64,000 nucleotides of DNA from Flavobacterium yafengii (GTDB taxonomy: Bacteria; Bacteroidota; Bacteroidia; Flavobacteriales; Flavobacteriaceae): positions 62,001 to 126,000 of the forward strand of contig NZ_JASCRY010000002.1 of the NCBI RefSeq assembly GCF_030010375.1, given 5' to 3'. Position numbers and translations under genes: made by a program. The first letter of the stretch is position 1; the number at the start of each line of letters is the position of its first letter. Below are positions 26,895 through 35,716 of the stretch, piece by piece. The notes beneath the pieces are model-generated. The model saw nothing but the letters and a program-made list of their open reading frames with translations. It was not told the origin of the DNA and did no database searches.

Positions 26895-28187
26895 ATGGCA
26901 AGATTTGAATTAAAGCTTCCGAAAATGGGAGAAAGCGTTGCAGAAGCGACCATTACAAATTGGTTGAAACAAGTTGGAGACAAAATTGAAGCCGATGAAG
27001 CGGTACTTGAAATTGCTACTGATAAAGTAGACAGTGAAGTGCCAAGCGAAGTTTCGGGTATTTTAGTCGAACAACTGTTCGGTAAAGATGATTTAGTTCA
27101 AGTAGGGCAAACGATTGCCATTATTGAAACGGATAGCGCAGCTGTTACTGAAACAGTTCAAGAAGTTGCTGCTCCTGCTGAAGTTGCAATTATTGAAAAA
27201 ACAGTTGAAGTAGCCAAAGAAGCGGTTGCGGTTCCTGCTGATTTCTCTGATTCTGAAAAATTCTTATCGCCTTTGGTAAAAAACATTGCCAAAGAAGAAG
27301 GTGTTTCTGTAGCTGAATTAGCAGCGATTTCTGGAACAGGAAAAGAAGGAAGAGTAACTAAAAATGATATTTTAGAATACGTAAAAAATAGAACAAGCCA
27401 ACCTGTAGTTGCGGCTCCAGTTCAAAAAACAGTAGCGGCTCCAGTGGCTCAAAAAGCGGCTCCGGTATCAGTAAGCGGTGGGGATGAAATTATAGAAATG
27501 GACAGAATGCGCAAGCTGATTGCGGGTTATATGGTCGCTTCTGTGCAAACTTCGGCTCACGTACAATCATTTATTGAAGTGGATGTGACGAATATTGTAA
27601 AATGGAGAGAGAAAAATAAAGTTACTTTCGAAAAAAGAGAAGGGGAGAAATTGACATACACGCCAATTTTTATGGAAGCAGTTGCTAAAGCGCTGAAAGA
27701 TTTCCCTGGAATGAATATTTCTGTAGATGGTGATTATATCATTAAAAAGAAAAACATCAACCTAGGAATGGCTGCTTCGTTACCAAACGGAAATTTAATT
27801 GTTCCTGTTATTAAAAACGCAGACCAACTAAATTTAGTAGGAATGGCAAAAGCGGTAAACGATTTAGGAGGTCGCGCAAAAGCTGGAAAACTAAAACCGG
27901 ACGACACGCAAGGTGGAACTTATACGGTTACGAATGTGGGGACTTTTGGAAGTGTTTTCGGAACGCCAATTATCAATCAGCCGCAAGTGGGGATTTTAGC
28001 TCTTGGAGCAATCCGTAAAATGCCGGCAGTAATTGAAACTCCTGAAGGAGATTTTATCGGAATTCGTCAAAAAATGTTCTTATCGCACAGCTATGATCAT
28101 AGAGTAGTTGATGGAGCATTAGGAGGTAGTTTTGTAAAAAGAGTTGCAGAATACTTAGAAGCTTTTGATGTAAACAGAGATGTTTAA
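26895..28187 (+). CDS. 2-oxoacid dehydrogenase E2, dihydrolipoamide acyltransferase
   Basis: 430-residue core subunit of a pyruvate or branched-chain 2-oxoacid dehydrogenase complex. Lipoyl domain 1-80 with attachment Lys in EIATDKVDSEVPSEVSG; an Ala/Val/Pro-rich linker; E3-binding domain ~120-155 (LSPLVKNIAKEEGVSVAELAAISGTGKEGRVTKNDIL); second linker; catalytic domain from ~200 ending with HSYDHRVVDGALGG, which holds the active His and Asp. Neither E1 nor E3 lies next to it; in Flavobacterium a lone E2 of this type is usually grouped with branched-chain 2-oxoacid dehydrogenase. Strong terminator downstream. Confidence 0.93.
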   Translation: MARFELKLPKMGESVAEATITNWLKQVGDKIEADEAVLEIATDKVDSEVPSEVSGILVEQLFGKDDLVQVGQTIAIIETDSAAVTETVQEVAAPAEVAIIEKTVEVAKEAVAVPADFSDSEKFLSPLVKNIAKEEGVSVAELAAISGTGKEGRVTKNDILEYVKNRTSQPVVAAPVQKTVAAPVAQKAAPVSVSGGDEIIEMDRMRKLIAGYMVASVQTSAHVQSFIEVDVTNIVKWREKNKVTFEKREGEKLTYTPIFMEAVAKALKDFPGMNISVDGDYIIKKKNINLGMAASLPNGNLIVPVIKNADQLNLVGMAKAVNDLGGRAKAGKLKPDDTQGGTYTVTNVGTFGSVFGTPIINQPQVGILALGAIRKMPAVIETPEGDFIGIRQKMFLSHSYDHRVVDGALGGSFVKRVAEYLEAFDVNRDV

Positions 28188-28205
28188 AAGTTTATAATTA
28201 CAATA

Positions 28206-28241
28206 AAAACCCGATTGATTTTTAAAAATCAATCGGGTTTT
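28206..28241 (+). terminator. Intrinsic terminator of the E2 gene
   Basis: Perfect 18-bp palindrome: ACCCGATTGATTTTT meets AAAAATCAATCGGGT with A/T flanks. 18 bp past the stop codon. Confidence 0.92.
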
Positions 28242-28332
28242 CTTTTTTTGAGGTTTTCTGGAACTTTAAACGTTGAACTTTAAATGAAATTAAACCCAAA
28301 TTTCTATATTTGTAGTCACACAAAATTTAAAA

Positions 28333-29109
28333 ATGGAACTTAAACTCAATAAACCAATTTGCTTTTTCGATCTTGAAACCACAGGAATCGATATCGGAAA
28401 AGATAGAATTGTAGAAATCTCAATATTCAAAATTTTTCCAAACGGAAACAAAGAAAGTAAAACGTGGTTAGTGAATCCAACGATTCCAATTCCGCCACAA
28501 ACAACAGCGGTTCATGGAATTACCGATGAGAAAGTAGTGAATGAACCTACTTTTAATGAGCTGGCAGCACAGGTTTATAATATGATTAAAGACAGTGATT
28601 TGGCTGGATTTAATTCAGATCGTTTTGATATTCCGTTATTGGCAGAGGAAATGTTACGTGCCGGAGTAGATTTTGACATGAAAAACAGAGTTTCAGTTGA
28701 TGTACAGACCGTTTTTCATAAAATGGAAGAACGTACTTTAAGTGCAGCTCACAAGTTTTATTGTGGAAAAACGCTTGAGAATGCACATTCAGCAGAAGCA
28801 GATACCATGGCGACTTACGAAATTTTGAAAGCGCAACTGGATCGTTATCCTGAACTGGAAAATGATATGAAATCATTGTCGGAGTTTACTACAAGAAAGA
28901 AAATCGCTGATTTCGCAGGAATGATTGCTTTTGACAAGGATGATGAAGAGATTTTTACTTTTGGAAAACACAAAGGGGTAAAAGTCGATAAAATTCTGGA
29001 AACTGAACCTGGTTATTTCAGCTGGATACAAAATGCTGATTTTCCGTTATACACCAAAAAAGTTTTGACTGCAATTAAACTTCGAAAACTGAATAATAAA
29101 TTAAGCTAA
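28333..29109 (+). CDS. DnaQ-like 3'-5' exonuclease (DEDDh)
   Basis: 258 residues. Exo I FFDLETTGID (Asp and Glu), Exo II around GFNSDRFDIPLLAEE, and Exo III HSAEADTMATYEIL with His and Asp, all in order in the first 165 residues, as in the proofreading subunit family. A C-terminal module of ~75 residues contains FTFGKHKGVKVDKILETEPGYFSWI, a FGKHKG motif found fused to such exonucleases. Probably trims DNA or RNA 3' ends; no polymerase partner is adjacent. TATATTTG at 28305-28312 is a likely -7 box. Confidence 0.9.
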   Translation: MELKLNKPICFFDLETTGIDIGKDRIVEISIFKIFPNGNKESKTWLVNPTIPIPPQTTAVHGITDEKVVNEPTFNELAAQVYNMIKDSDLAGFNSDRFDIPLLAEEMLRAGVDFDMKNRVSVDVQTVFHKMEERTLSAAHKFYCGKTLENAHSAEADTMATYEILKAQLDRYPELENDMKSLSEFTTRKKIADFAGMIAFDKDDEEIFTFGKHKGVKVDKILETEPGYFSWIQNADFPLYTKKVLTAIKLRKLNNKLS

Positions 29110-29151
29110 TTTTTGAATTTTTCAATCATTAAATTTTTTAATTAATAAGAA

Positions 29152-29763
29152 ATGAAAATCATCTGCATCGGTAGAAATTACACCAATCATATAAAGGAAT
29201 TACACAATGAAAGACCAACTGAGCCTGTAGTTTTCATGAAGCCGGATTCGGCCGTTTTATTGAAACAACATCCATTTGTAATTCCGGAATTTTCGGAAGA
29301 TATTCATCACGAAATTGAAATTATTGTCAAAATAAATAAAGTTGGTAAATACATCGAGCCTAAGTTTGCGCATAAATATTATGACGAAATTAGTGTTGGA
29401 ATTGATTTTACAGCTCGTGATTTACAGGCAAAATTAAAAGCAAAAGGCTTGCCTTGGGAAAAAGCAAAAGCATTTGACGGCTCGGCAGTTATAGGTGAAT
29501 TTTTGCCGAAAAATCAATTTAGTTCATTAGAAAATATTACTTTTGAATTAACCAACAACAATAAAACGGTGCAAAAGGGTAATTCCAGTCACATGTTGTG
29601 GAAAATTGACGAACTAATTTCATACGTTTCTCAATTCTTCACCTTAAAAATTGGAGATATTATTTTTACGGGAACTCCAGAAGGAGTAGCTGCTGTAAAG
29701 CCAGATGATGTTTTGGAAGGATTTTTAGAAGGACAACAACTATTTAGAATACAAGTAAAATAA
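29152..29763 (+). CDS. Fumarylacetoacetate hydrolase family protein
   Basis: 203 residues, FAH fold, close to FAHD1/YcgM acylpyruvases. IICIGRNYTNHIKEL at the start, VFMKPDSAVL, HHEIEIIVKI (metal-binding Glu pair), GIDFTARDLQAKLKAKGLPWEKAKAFDGSAVIG, and IIFTGTPEGVAAVKPDDVLEG at the C-terminus. It probably cleaves or decarboxylates acylpyruvates such as oxaloacetate with Mg2+. The stop codon overlaps the Hpt gene start by one base (TAATG), so the two are translationally coupled. Confidence 0.92.
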   Translation: MKIICIGRNYTNHIKELHNERPTEPVVFMKPDSAVLLKQHPFVIPEFSEDIHHEIEIIVKINKVGKYIEPKFAHKYYDEISVGIDFTARDLQAKLKAKGLPWEKAKAFDGSAVIGEFLPKNQFSSLENITFELTNNNKTVQKGNSSHMLWKIDELISYVSQFFTLKIGDIIFTGTPEGVAAVKPDDVLEGFLEGQQLFRIQVK

Positions 29764-30107
29764 TGGCTATAAACTACAACCTTTCAAAAGTGTACGCACT
29801 TTCAGACAACGATGCGGAATTTGTAAATGAAATTTTGACTTTATTTGTTACCGAAGTTCCAGACGATTTACTTCAAATTAAAGAAGGAATAAAAAAGAAA
29901 GATCACAAGCATGCTTATGCTTATGCACACAAGATAAAACCTACGCTTGATTTAATGGGTTTAAATATGGCTTTTGAAGAGATTCTCCAAATCGAAGCCT
30001 GGACCAAAGCCGAAGGTAAAAAGAAAGACATCAAAGAAACTTTTAAGAGCGTAAAAAACCAAGTTAACGACGCTATCAAAGAAATCAAAAAAGATTTCGA
30101 TTTGTAA
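29763..30107 (+). CDS. Histidine phosphotransfer (Hpt) domain protein
   Basis: 114 residues, a single four-helix Hpt domain. The phospho-acceptor is His56 in YAHKIKPTLDLMG. It passes phosphate between a hybrid kinase receiver and a response regulator. Overlaps the upstream FAH gene by one base. A possible source is a hybrid kinase such as the one at 47998-50109, which has a receiver but no Hpt; that link is inference. Confidence 0.9.
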   Translation: MAINYNLSKVYALSDNDAEFVNEILTLFVTEVPDDLLQIKEGIKKKDHKHAYAYAHKIKPTLDLMGLNMAFEEILQIEAWTKAEGKKKDIKETFKSVKNQVNDAIKEIKKDFDL

Positions 30108-30111
30108 TATT

Positions 30112-30204
30112 GGGGCGTGACCCGCTAAAAAAGCGGGTCGGGCTATCCGTTACAATCTCTCTCGTTAAAAAACGAGAGAGGATTTTCACTTTTATCCCTC
30201 ACGC
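30112..30204. repeat. Multi-hairpin intergenic repeat (GGGCGTGA family)
   Basis: Terminal stem GCGTGA (30115-30120) / TCACGC (30199-30204). Inside it GACCCGC (30119-30125) / GCGGGTC (30133-30139) and a perfect 10-bp hairpin CTCTCTCGTT (30157-30166) / AACGAGAGAG (30171-30180). CGGGCTATCCGTTACAATC links them. From memory such GGGCGTGACCCGC elements are common between flavobacterial genes. Different family from the Flavo-1-like copies. Confidence 0.75.
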
Positions 30205-30278
30205 AAAAAAAAACTGAATGTGCTATTTTATACATTTCTTTTTTTAAGATTGCAATCCCATAAAAAAATCACAAAAAA

Positions 30279-31532
30279 ATGAAAGCAACCATAGTTACCA
30301 TTGGTGACGAAATTTTAATAGGTCAAATTGTCGATACGAATTCTGGTTTTATTGCCAAGTCGTTAGATAAAATTGGTGTTGAAATCAATGAAATGATTTC
30401 GATTAGTGATGATAAAAAACACATTTTAGATACGTTTGCAGTACTTCAAAATAAAGTCGATTTGGTGATTATAACTGGAGGTTTAGGACCGACAAAAGAT
30501 GACATTACCAAGAAAACATTTTGTGATTATTTTGATGATGAATTGATTGTTGATCAAAAAGTGCTGGCTCATGTTACGCAACTTATAGAAGGTTTTTATA
30601 AGCGAACAATTACCCAAATCAATAAAGATCAGGCGCTGGTTCCGTCAAAATGCACGGTGCTTCACAATCAGGTGGGTACTGCGCCAGGAATGTGGATGAA
30701 AAAGGAAAACACCGTTTTTATTTCGCTTCCAGGAGTTCCTTATGAAATGAAGTATGTAGTGGAGCATGAAATCATCCCAAAAGTAGTTCGGGAATACAAA
30801 CGACCTTATATTATCCATAAAACAATTCTTACGTACGGACAAGGTGAAAGTATGGTGGCGGAACGGATAGAGGATTGGGAAAATAATCTTCCGGAATTTA
30901 TTAAGTTGGCTTACTTGCCTGCGCCTGGAAGAGTTCGTTTGCGCCTTTCGGCCCGTGGCACAGATAAAGAAAAATTAGAAGCTGCTATCGAAGAAAATGT
31001 AAACACACTGGATGCTATAATCCATGATATTATCGTTGGTTTTGATGATGATGAAACTTTAGAGGTTGTGGTAGGAAAAATGCTTACAAAGCAAAATAAA
31101 ACGATTTCCACTGCCGAGAGTTGTACCGGAGGTAAGATTGCAGCAGTATTAACATCGGTTTCTGGGGCTTCAAAGTATTTTAAAGGAAGTGTGGTTTCGT
31201 ATGCAACTGAAGTTAAAATCGATGTTTTAGGCATTCCGGAAAGCCTCATAAAAGAAAATTCTGTGGTGAGTAGAGAAGTAGTTTCGGCGATGGCTTTGAA
31301 TGTAAAAAACATGATGAAAACAGATTATGCAATTGCGACAACCGGTAACGCTGGACCGTCAAAAGGAGACTCAAATGCAGAAGTTGGAACAGTTTTTATT
31401 GCATTGGCAACACCAAGCGAAGTAATTGTTGAAGAATTTAATTTTGGTCAACCCCGTGAAAAAGTGATAGATAGAGCTGTAATTAAAAGTTTAGAACTAT
31501 TACAGAAAGAAATTTTAAAAAATGTGCAATAA
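30279..31532 (+). CDS. cinA: CinA-like protein / nicotinamide-nucleotide amidase
   Basis: 417 residues. N-terminal MoaB/MogA-like domain ([41 protein letters not shown]) with ADP-ribose pyrophosphatase activity in related proteins; C-terminal CinA domain (~255-410: [39 protein letters not shown]) with NMN deamidase activity. Together they serve pyridine-nucleotide recycling; in some species the gene is competence-induced. Full length. It precedes the ribosomal-protein cluster but is probably separate from it, as a promoter follows. Confidence 0.93.
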   Translation: MKATIVTIGDEILIGQIVDTNSGFIAKSLDKIGVEINEMISISDDKKHILDTFAVLQNKVDLVIITGGLGPTKDDITKKTFCDYFDDELIVDQKVLAHVTQLIEGFYKRTITQINKDQALVPSKCTVLHNQVGTAPGMWMKKENTVFISLPGVPYEMKYVVEHEIIPKVVREYKRPYIIHKTILTYGQGESMVAERIEDWENNLPEFIKLAYLPAPGRVRLRLSARGTDKEKLEAAIEENVNTLDAIIHDIIVGFDDDETLEVVVGKMLTKQNKTISTAESCTGGKIAAVLTSVSGASKYFKGSVVSYATEVKIDVLGIPESLIKENSVVSREVVSAMALNVKNMMKTDYAIATTGNAGPSKGDSNAEVGTVFIALATPSEVIVEEFNFGQPREKVIDRAVIKSLELLQKEILKNVQ

Positions 31533-31537
31533 ATTTG

Positions 31538-31568
31538 TTGCTTAATAGGTTTATTTTTCTTTTCTTTG
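31538..31568 (+). promoter_or_regulatory. Likely promoter of the rpmB-rpmG-DUF4295 cluster
   Basis: TTG at 31538-31540, 20-bp spacer, TTTCTTTG at 31561-31568, one mismatch from TAnnTTTG. The rpmB start is 37 bp downstream. Confidence 0.55.
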
Positions 31569-31604
31569 CACCCTGATTTTGAATAACGATAAAAGATAAG
31601 TATA

Positions 31605-31841
31605 ATGTCAAGAGTTTGTGACCTTACAGGTAAAAGAGCGATGGTAGGAAATAACGTTTCTCACGCTATGAACAAAACTAAGAGAAAATTTTCTGTAAAC
31701 TTAGTTAAAAAGCGTTTTTATCTTCCAGAAGAAGATAGATGGATTACTCTAAGAGTAGCTGCATCTACGATAAAAACAATTAATAAAAATGGAATCGCTG
31801 CAGTTTTGAAAAAAGCGCAGTCAGAAGGATTTATTAAATAA
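31605..31841 (+). CDS. rpmB: 50S ribosomal protein L28
   Basis: 78 residues, complete. [28 protein letters not shown] is the L28 signature N-terminus. The single Cys-containing stretch has no zinc knuckle. First of four closely spaced genes (27 bp to rpmG), a Bacteroidota-typical cluster. Confidence 0.97.
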   Translation: MSRVCDLTGKRAMVGNNVSHAMNKTKRKFSVNLVKKRFYLPEEDRWITLRVAASTIKTINKNGIAAVLKKAQSEGFIK

Positions 31842-31868
31842 TCCATTCCAAAATAAAAAAATAGCAAG

Positions 31869-32051
31869 ATGGCAAAGAAAGGTAATAGAATCCAGGTAAT
31901 TTTAGAATGTACTGAGCACAAGACTTCGGGTGTTGCAGGAACTTCAAGATACATAACAACAAAGAACAAAAAAAATACACCAGACAGATTAGAGATTAAG
32001 AAATTTAATCCAATCTTGAAACGTGTAACTGTTCACAAAGAAATTAAATAA
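31869..32051 (+). CDS. rpmG: 50S ribosomal protein L33
   Basis: 60 residues. [47 protein letters not shown] matches L33; only one Cys remains, so this is the C-minus (zinc-free) form. Co-transcribed with rpmB. Confidence 0.97.
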   Translation: MAKKGNRIQVILECTEHKTSGVAGTSRYITTKNKKNTPDRLEIKKFNPILKRVTVHKEIK

Positions 32052-32126
32052 TAATTAGAGATTTTAATAAAAATCTCAAATGGTCACATTTGGAGATTTT
32101 ATTTAAATTTAAATAACATTTGAATC

Positions 32127-32279
32127 ATGGCAAAGAAAACCGTAGCATCGTTACAAACATCTTCTAAGAGATTATCAAAAGCCATCAAAATGGTGAAATC
32201 TCCAAAAACAGGTGCATATACATTCGTAGAATCTATTATGGCCCCTGAAGCTGTTGATGAATTCTTGAAAAAGAAATAA
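32127..32279 (+). CDS. DUF4295 small basic protein (ribosome-associated cluster)
   Basis: 50 residues: starts MAKKTVASLQTSSKRLSKAI, ends VDEFLKKK. Conserved in Bacteroidota directly after rpmB-rpmG; lysine-rich, probably an accessory ribosomal protein, although its role is not shown by sequence. Followed by a terminator, so the cluster ends here before ftsY. Confidence 0.9.
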   Translation: MAKKTVASLQTSSKRLSKAIKMVKSPKTGAYTFVESIMAPEAVDEFLKKK

Positions 32280-32299
32280 TTAGCAATCACATTATATAG

Positions 32300-32329
32300 A
32301 AAAGCTACTTTCATTCGGAAGTAGCTTTT
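32300..32329 (+). terminator. Intrinsic terminator of the rpmB cluster
   Basis: AAAAGCTACTT (32300-32310) pairs with AAGTAGCTTTT (32319-32329), then T-run. 21 bp after the DUF4295 stop. Confidence 0.88.
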
Positions 32330-32407
32330 TTATTTTCTATATTTACCGTTAGAAAAACGTATTGGTTCTTTGGACTTAAATACTTCATTCTTAATACTAT
32401 TTATACA

Positions 32408-33388
32408 ATGAGTTTTTTCAAAAGAATATTTTCATCAGAGAAAAATGACCCGAGCCTAAGTGAACAGGCGAAGCAAACATTAGACAAGAGTCTTGAAAAA
32501 TCAAAAACAAATTTCTTTTCGAAGTTAACCAAAGCTGTTGCCGGAAAGTCAAAAGTTGATGAGGAGGTTTTAGATAATTTAGAGGAAATCCTTGTTGCCT
32601 CAGATGTTGGTGTGAATACTACATTAAAAATAATTACCAGAATCGAAAATCGTGTTGCTTCAGATAAATATCTTGGTATAGAAGAACTCAATCAAATTCT
32701 TAGAGAAGAAATTGCTGCTTTATTATCAGAGACAAATACTGGTGAAGCTACTGAATTTGTAATTCCAATCCAGACGAAACCTTATGTTTTAATGGTGGTT
32801 GGGGTAAATGGTGTCGGAAAAACGACTACCATTGGTAAATTAGCCTATCAGTTTAAAAAAGCAGGTTATAATGTGGTTCTTGGTGCAGCCGATACTTTTC
32901 GTGCGGCTGCCATCGATCAGTTACAAATATGGGCGGATAGAGTAGGCGTTCCTATTGTTCGTCAAGATATGGGAAGTGATCCTGCTTCGGTAGCTTTTGA
33001 TACCTTACAATCAGCAGTGGCACAAAATGCCGATGTCGTTATTATTGATACTGCAGGTCGTTTGCATAATAAAATTAATTTAATGAACGAATTGACCAAA
33101 GTAAAACGAGTGATGCAAAAAGTCGTTGGTGATGCGCCACATGATGTATTATTGGTTTTGGATGGATCAACCGGTCAGAATGCTTTTGAACAAGCAAAAC
33201 AATTTACAGCAGCTACTGAGGTTACTTGTTTAGCAGTTACTAAACTGGACGGAACTGCAAAAGGCGGCGTTGTAATAGGAATCTCAGATCAATTTAAAAT
33301 TCCAGTAAAGTACATTGGTGTTGGAGAAGGAATTGAGGATCTTCAGGTTTTTAATAAGTATGAGTTTGTAGATAGTTTTTTTAAATAA
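32408..33388 (+). CDS. ftsY: Signal recognition particle receptor FtsY
   Basis: 326-residue SRP GTPase at the inner face of the membrane; with Ffh it targets nascent membrane proteins to SecYEG. Helical N domain (1-110), then G domain: G1 GVNGVGKTT (132-140), DTFRAAAIDQLQ, G3 DTAGRL, G4 TKLDGTAKGG and a C-terminal IGVGEGIEDLQVF. The short acidic A domain usual for Bacteroidota is nearly absent. Follows the rpmB cluster after a terminator. Confidence 0.97.
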   Translation: MSFFKRIFSSEKNDPSLSEQAKQTLDKSLEKSKTNFFSKLTKAVAGKSKVDEEVLDNLEEILVASDVGVNTTLKIITRIENRVASDKYLGIEELNQILREEIAALLSETNTGEATEFVIPIQTKPYVLMVVGVNGVGKTTTIGKLAYQFKKAGYNVVLGAADTFRAAAIDQLQIWADRVGVPIVRQDMGSDPASVAFDTLQSAVAQNADVVIIDTAGRLHNKINLMNELTKVKRVMQKVVGDAPHDVLLVLDGSTGQNAFEQAKQFTAATEVTCLAVTKLDGTAKGGVVIGISDQFKIPVKYIGVGEGIEDLQVFNKYEFVDSFFK

Positions 33389-33396
33389 TAATCAGA

Positions 33397-33573
33397 ATGG
33401 ATTTTTCTTCTTTAAAAAACACACCTCCGATGTATCTCTATTTAGTGAGTATCATTTCTTTTATATTGGCAAATCTTATTCGAGATAAAAGCCTTGGTTT
33501 CTATTATTTTTTGTTGATAATAGGATTGGTTTTCTTTGTTTTAGGTTTTATGAGACGTTTGAAAACCAAGTAG
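33397..33573 (+). CDS. Small two-helix membrane protein downstream of ftsY
   Basis: 58 residues. MDFSSLKNTPPMYLYLVSIISF begins the first helix (~13-28); the second (~36-52, YYFLLIIGLVFFVLGF) ends in MRRLKTK, giving a cytosolic basic tail. Only 8 bp from ftsY and in the same direction, so co-transcribed. Unknown function; the ordered layout and clean codons support a real gene. Confidence 0.75.
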   Translation: MDFSSLKNTPPMYLYLVSIISFILANLIRDKSLGFYYFLLIIGLVFFVLGFMRRLKTK

Positions 33574-33575
33574 AT

Positions 33576-34652
33576 TTATTGGTATAAAGCACTAATTTTT
33601 TGCCATAACGTTTCATCAAAATCGGATAAAGCAAAAGTTGGATTATCTGGATTTGCAACATCTCCCATTCTGATAACGACCATTTTCTTGCTTGGAATAA
33701 CATAGATTTTCTGATCATTTTTGCCTAACGCCATATACATATCGGCTGGAGCAGTTGGTATTAAACTACCATTGAACTGAAGTTGGCTTTGTGGCAAATG
33801 ATAACTTGATTTTCCATTCAGCCACCATAAATAACCATAGCCCAGATTTATAGTTTGTGAAGTGTTTGTGGCTTCATTAAGATAGTTCTCATTCAATATG
33901 GTATTGCTTTCCCATTTTCCTTTGTTGGATATTAACAAACCAAAGCGTGCCATGGAGCGGGTTGTACTTCCATAAACGGAATTATTGCCTAATTGAAACC
34001 ATGTGCCATCCATTCCTATTTTATCTTTCAATTTGGTATTGAAATAGGAATTCCAGGTTTGACCGCTGGCTTGAGCAACCACATCCTGTAATTTTACATA
34101 TGCATTATGATACGCCCAACGTGTTCCTGCATCCGCTTTATATTTTAGGCTTGCTGGATCAACATCATCCGTACTATCATCTAAACCGGAAGTCATATTG
34201 AGTAAATGTTTGTTTGTAATTAAGTTTTCTTTTGCTAAAGGCAAGCTGGTCCAACCGGTTCCTATGTATTGCGAAACTTTAGTATTGATGTTGATGAGGT
34301 TTTCTTGTTGTGCAATTCCTGTTACAGTTGATGTCAGCGTTTTTCCGGCGCTTGCCCAATACCAAAAAGCATTGGCGTCATGACCATTGAAATAATGTTC
34401 CATTACGATTCTTCCGTTGACAAGAATGATGAAAGATTTAGAATTTTTGAGTTCTAAATAATCTAATAGTGGTTGAACTGCGGATTGTTTCCAACCTAAA
34501 CTTGCAATAGATTTTGTTTCCCAAGTTGTACCAGTTAAAGGCGGGAAATAGATTGTTTCTGCAGGTGTTGGAGTAGGAGTTGGTTCGGTAGTATCGGAAC
34601 TGCAGCTGCTACACAATAATACGATGAGGAGACTATAGATTATTTTTGACAT
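33576..34652 (-). CDS. Class C beta-lactamase-like serine hydrolase lipoprotein
   Basis: 358 residues. Signal with lipobox LCSSC; then a Thr/Pro linker EPTPTPTPAE. Penicillin-binding-protein-like fold: active-site Ser in SAGK (SXXK, within YWASAGKTLTSTV), YHN in RWAYHNAYVKLQ (YXN), and the third motif probably in the C-terminal DMYMALGKNDQ region. Family members are esterases, peptidases or lactamases; a true resistance enzyme is unlikely. Transcribed toward the ftsY gene; stops lie 2 bp apart. Confidence 0.88.
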   Translation of the reverse strand: MSKIIYSLLIVLLCSSCSSDTTEPTPTPTPAETIYFPPLTGTTWETKSIASLGWKQSAVQPLLDYLELKNSKSFIILVNGRIVMEHYFNGHDANAFWYWASAGKTLTSTVTGIAQQENLININTKVSQYIGTGWTSLPLAKENLITNKHLLNMTSGLDDSTDDVDPASLKYKADAGTRWAYHNAYVKLQDVVAQASGQTWNSYFNTKLKDKIGMDGTWFQLGNNSVYGSTTRSMARFGLLISNKGKWESNTILNENYLNEATNTSQTINLGYGYLWWLNGKSSYHLPQSQLQFNGSLIPTAPADMYMALGKNDQKIYVIPSKKMVVIRMGDVANPDNPTFALSDFDETLWQKISALYQ

Positions 34653-34725
34653 CTTGTTACTGATTTATTTCTAATTCCTTTAAGACCAAAAATATAGAAA
34701 ATAGTTTAATGTGTTTCTGCTATTT

Positions 34726-34758
34726 TTGTTTTCTTTGAATTTAATAAGAGTAACTTTG
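34726..34758 (+). promoter_or_regulatory. Possible promoter upstream of structured repeat copy 4
   Basis: TTG at 34726-34728, 22-bp spacer, TAACTTTG at 34751-34758. If used, the transcript would carry the Flavo-1-like element (34793-34876) as 5' leader of the lipoprotein gene at 34893. Confidence 0.45.
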
Positions 34759-34792
34759 TAGTATAAAATAAAAGAGTTGTATCTTCAAAATG

Positions 34793-34876
34793 CCTAGCCC
34801 TGATGGAAGCGGAAATCCTTTTTAGCCGCTTTTTTTGCGGATAAAAAGATTGCAGCGAAAAGCAGGAAACAGCTCC
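34793..34876 (+). ncRNA. Structured intergenic repeat, Flavo-1-like (copy 4)
   Basis: Starts CCTAGCCCTGATGGAAGCGG, ends AGCAGGAAACAGCTCC. The hairpin CTTTTTA-G-CCGC / GCGG-A-TAAAAAG covers 34818-34849 with one internal mismatch. It is 16 bp ahead of the lipoprotein ATG and in the same direction. Confidence 0.68.
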
Positions 34877-34892
34877 TAAAAATAATAAATAT

Positions 34893-35333
34893 ATGAAAAA
34901 CACATTTAGCATTCTTTTTATAGCATTCCTTTTTGTGGGATGTCAGCAAAATATTAAGCCTGTAGACATTTCTAAAATAAACGGATATTGGGAAATTGAA
35001 AAAGTTGTTTTTGATGCTGGGAAAGACAAGAATTACGGGATGAATGAAAGTTATGATTTTTTTAAAATAGATAATAATAAAGGGATTCGTAAGAAAGTGA
35101 TGCCGCAATTGGACGGGACTTTTTTAGTGAATGATGTTTATGAAAGCGTAACGGTGCGATTTGCCGATGACAAAGTGTTTTTGGATTATTCGACACCTTA
35201 TATGAAATGGAGTGAAGAGTTAATTGCTTTGTCAGCAGAAGAATTAGTATTGTTGAACAAGGAAAAAATAGAATATCATTACAAGAAAACAACACCAATA
35301 AATTTACTGGGCGATGGCAAAACGGCTAAATAA
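34893..35333 (+). CDS. Lipocalin-like lipoprotein, unknown function
   Basis: 146 residues with lipobox FVGC (Cys17). The mature part is beta-rich (INGYWEIEKVVFDAGK, NKGIRKKVMPQLDGTFLVND, YESVTVRFADDKVFLDYST) and resembles the lipocalin-like lipoproteins of Bacteroidota. Probably in the periplasm, anchored to a membrane. The last 20 bp overlap the following DUF721 gene, so the two are translationally linked. Confidence 0.82.
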   Translation: MKNTFSILFIAFLFVGCQQNIKPVDISKINGYWEIEKVVFDAGKDKNYGMNESYDFFKIDNNKGIRKKVMPQLDGTFLVNDVYESVTVRFADDKVFLDYSTPYMKWSEELIALSAEELVLLNKEKIEYHYKKTTPINLLGDGKTAK

Positions 35334-35610
35334 TCAAAGTACAATAGGGGATGTTTTGAAACAAATTATCCAAGTGAATAAACTGCAACCTGGAATGGAT
35401 CAAATTGACGTTAAAGACGCATGGAAAAATCTGATGGGAAATGGTGTGAATAATTACACTAAAAATGTGGTTTTGAAAGGAAGTACTTTGTATGTGGAAT
35501 TGAGTTCTTCAGTATTACGGGAAGAATTAAGTCATGGTAAATCAAAAATTGTGGCTATGATTAATGAAGAACTGCGTCGAGATGTGGTAAAGGATGTGGT
35601 TTTAAGATAA
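35314..35610 (+). CDS. DUF721 family protein, DciA-like
   Basis: 98 residues, cytosolic. STIGDVLKQIIQVNKLQPGMDQIDVKDAWKNLMG and LYVELSSSVLREELSHGKSKIVAMINEEL match DUF721, whose better known member DciA loads the replicative helicase DnaB in bacteria without DnaC. It starts inside the upstream lipoprotein gene (20-bp overlap). Shorter than DciA of Proteobacteria, lacking its disordered C-terminus; whether it loads helicase here is inference. Confidence 0.85.
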   Translation: MAKRLNNQSTIGDVLKQIIQVNKLQPGMDQIDVKDAWKNLMGNGVNNYTKNVVLKGSTLYVELSSSVLREELSHGKSKIVAMINEELRRDVVKDVVLR

Positions 35611-35646
35611 TGATTTTAGACTAAAGATTAAAGATTTCCTGGTCAT

Positions 35647-35684
35647 AAAAAAATCCCGTTTCAATTTTGAAACGGGATTTTTTA
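35647..35684. terminator. Bidirectional terminator between the DUF721 gene and ndk
   Basis: AAAATCCCGTTTCAA and TTGAAACGGGATTTT separated by TT (35665-35666). A- and T-runs on either side serve the convergent genes at 35314-35610 and 35717-36136. Confidence 0.92.
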
Positions 35685-35716
35685 TTTATACGATTTTCTA
35701 AATCTTAATTCATGAA

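Noticed and set aside
33576-34652. Serine hydrolase as an antibiotic-resistance beta-lactamase
   Set aside because: Motifs SXXK and YXN are common to esterases and peptidases; the lipoprotein form and divergent third motif do not indicate a resistance enzyme.
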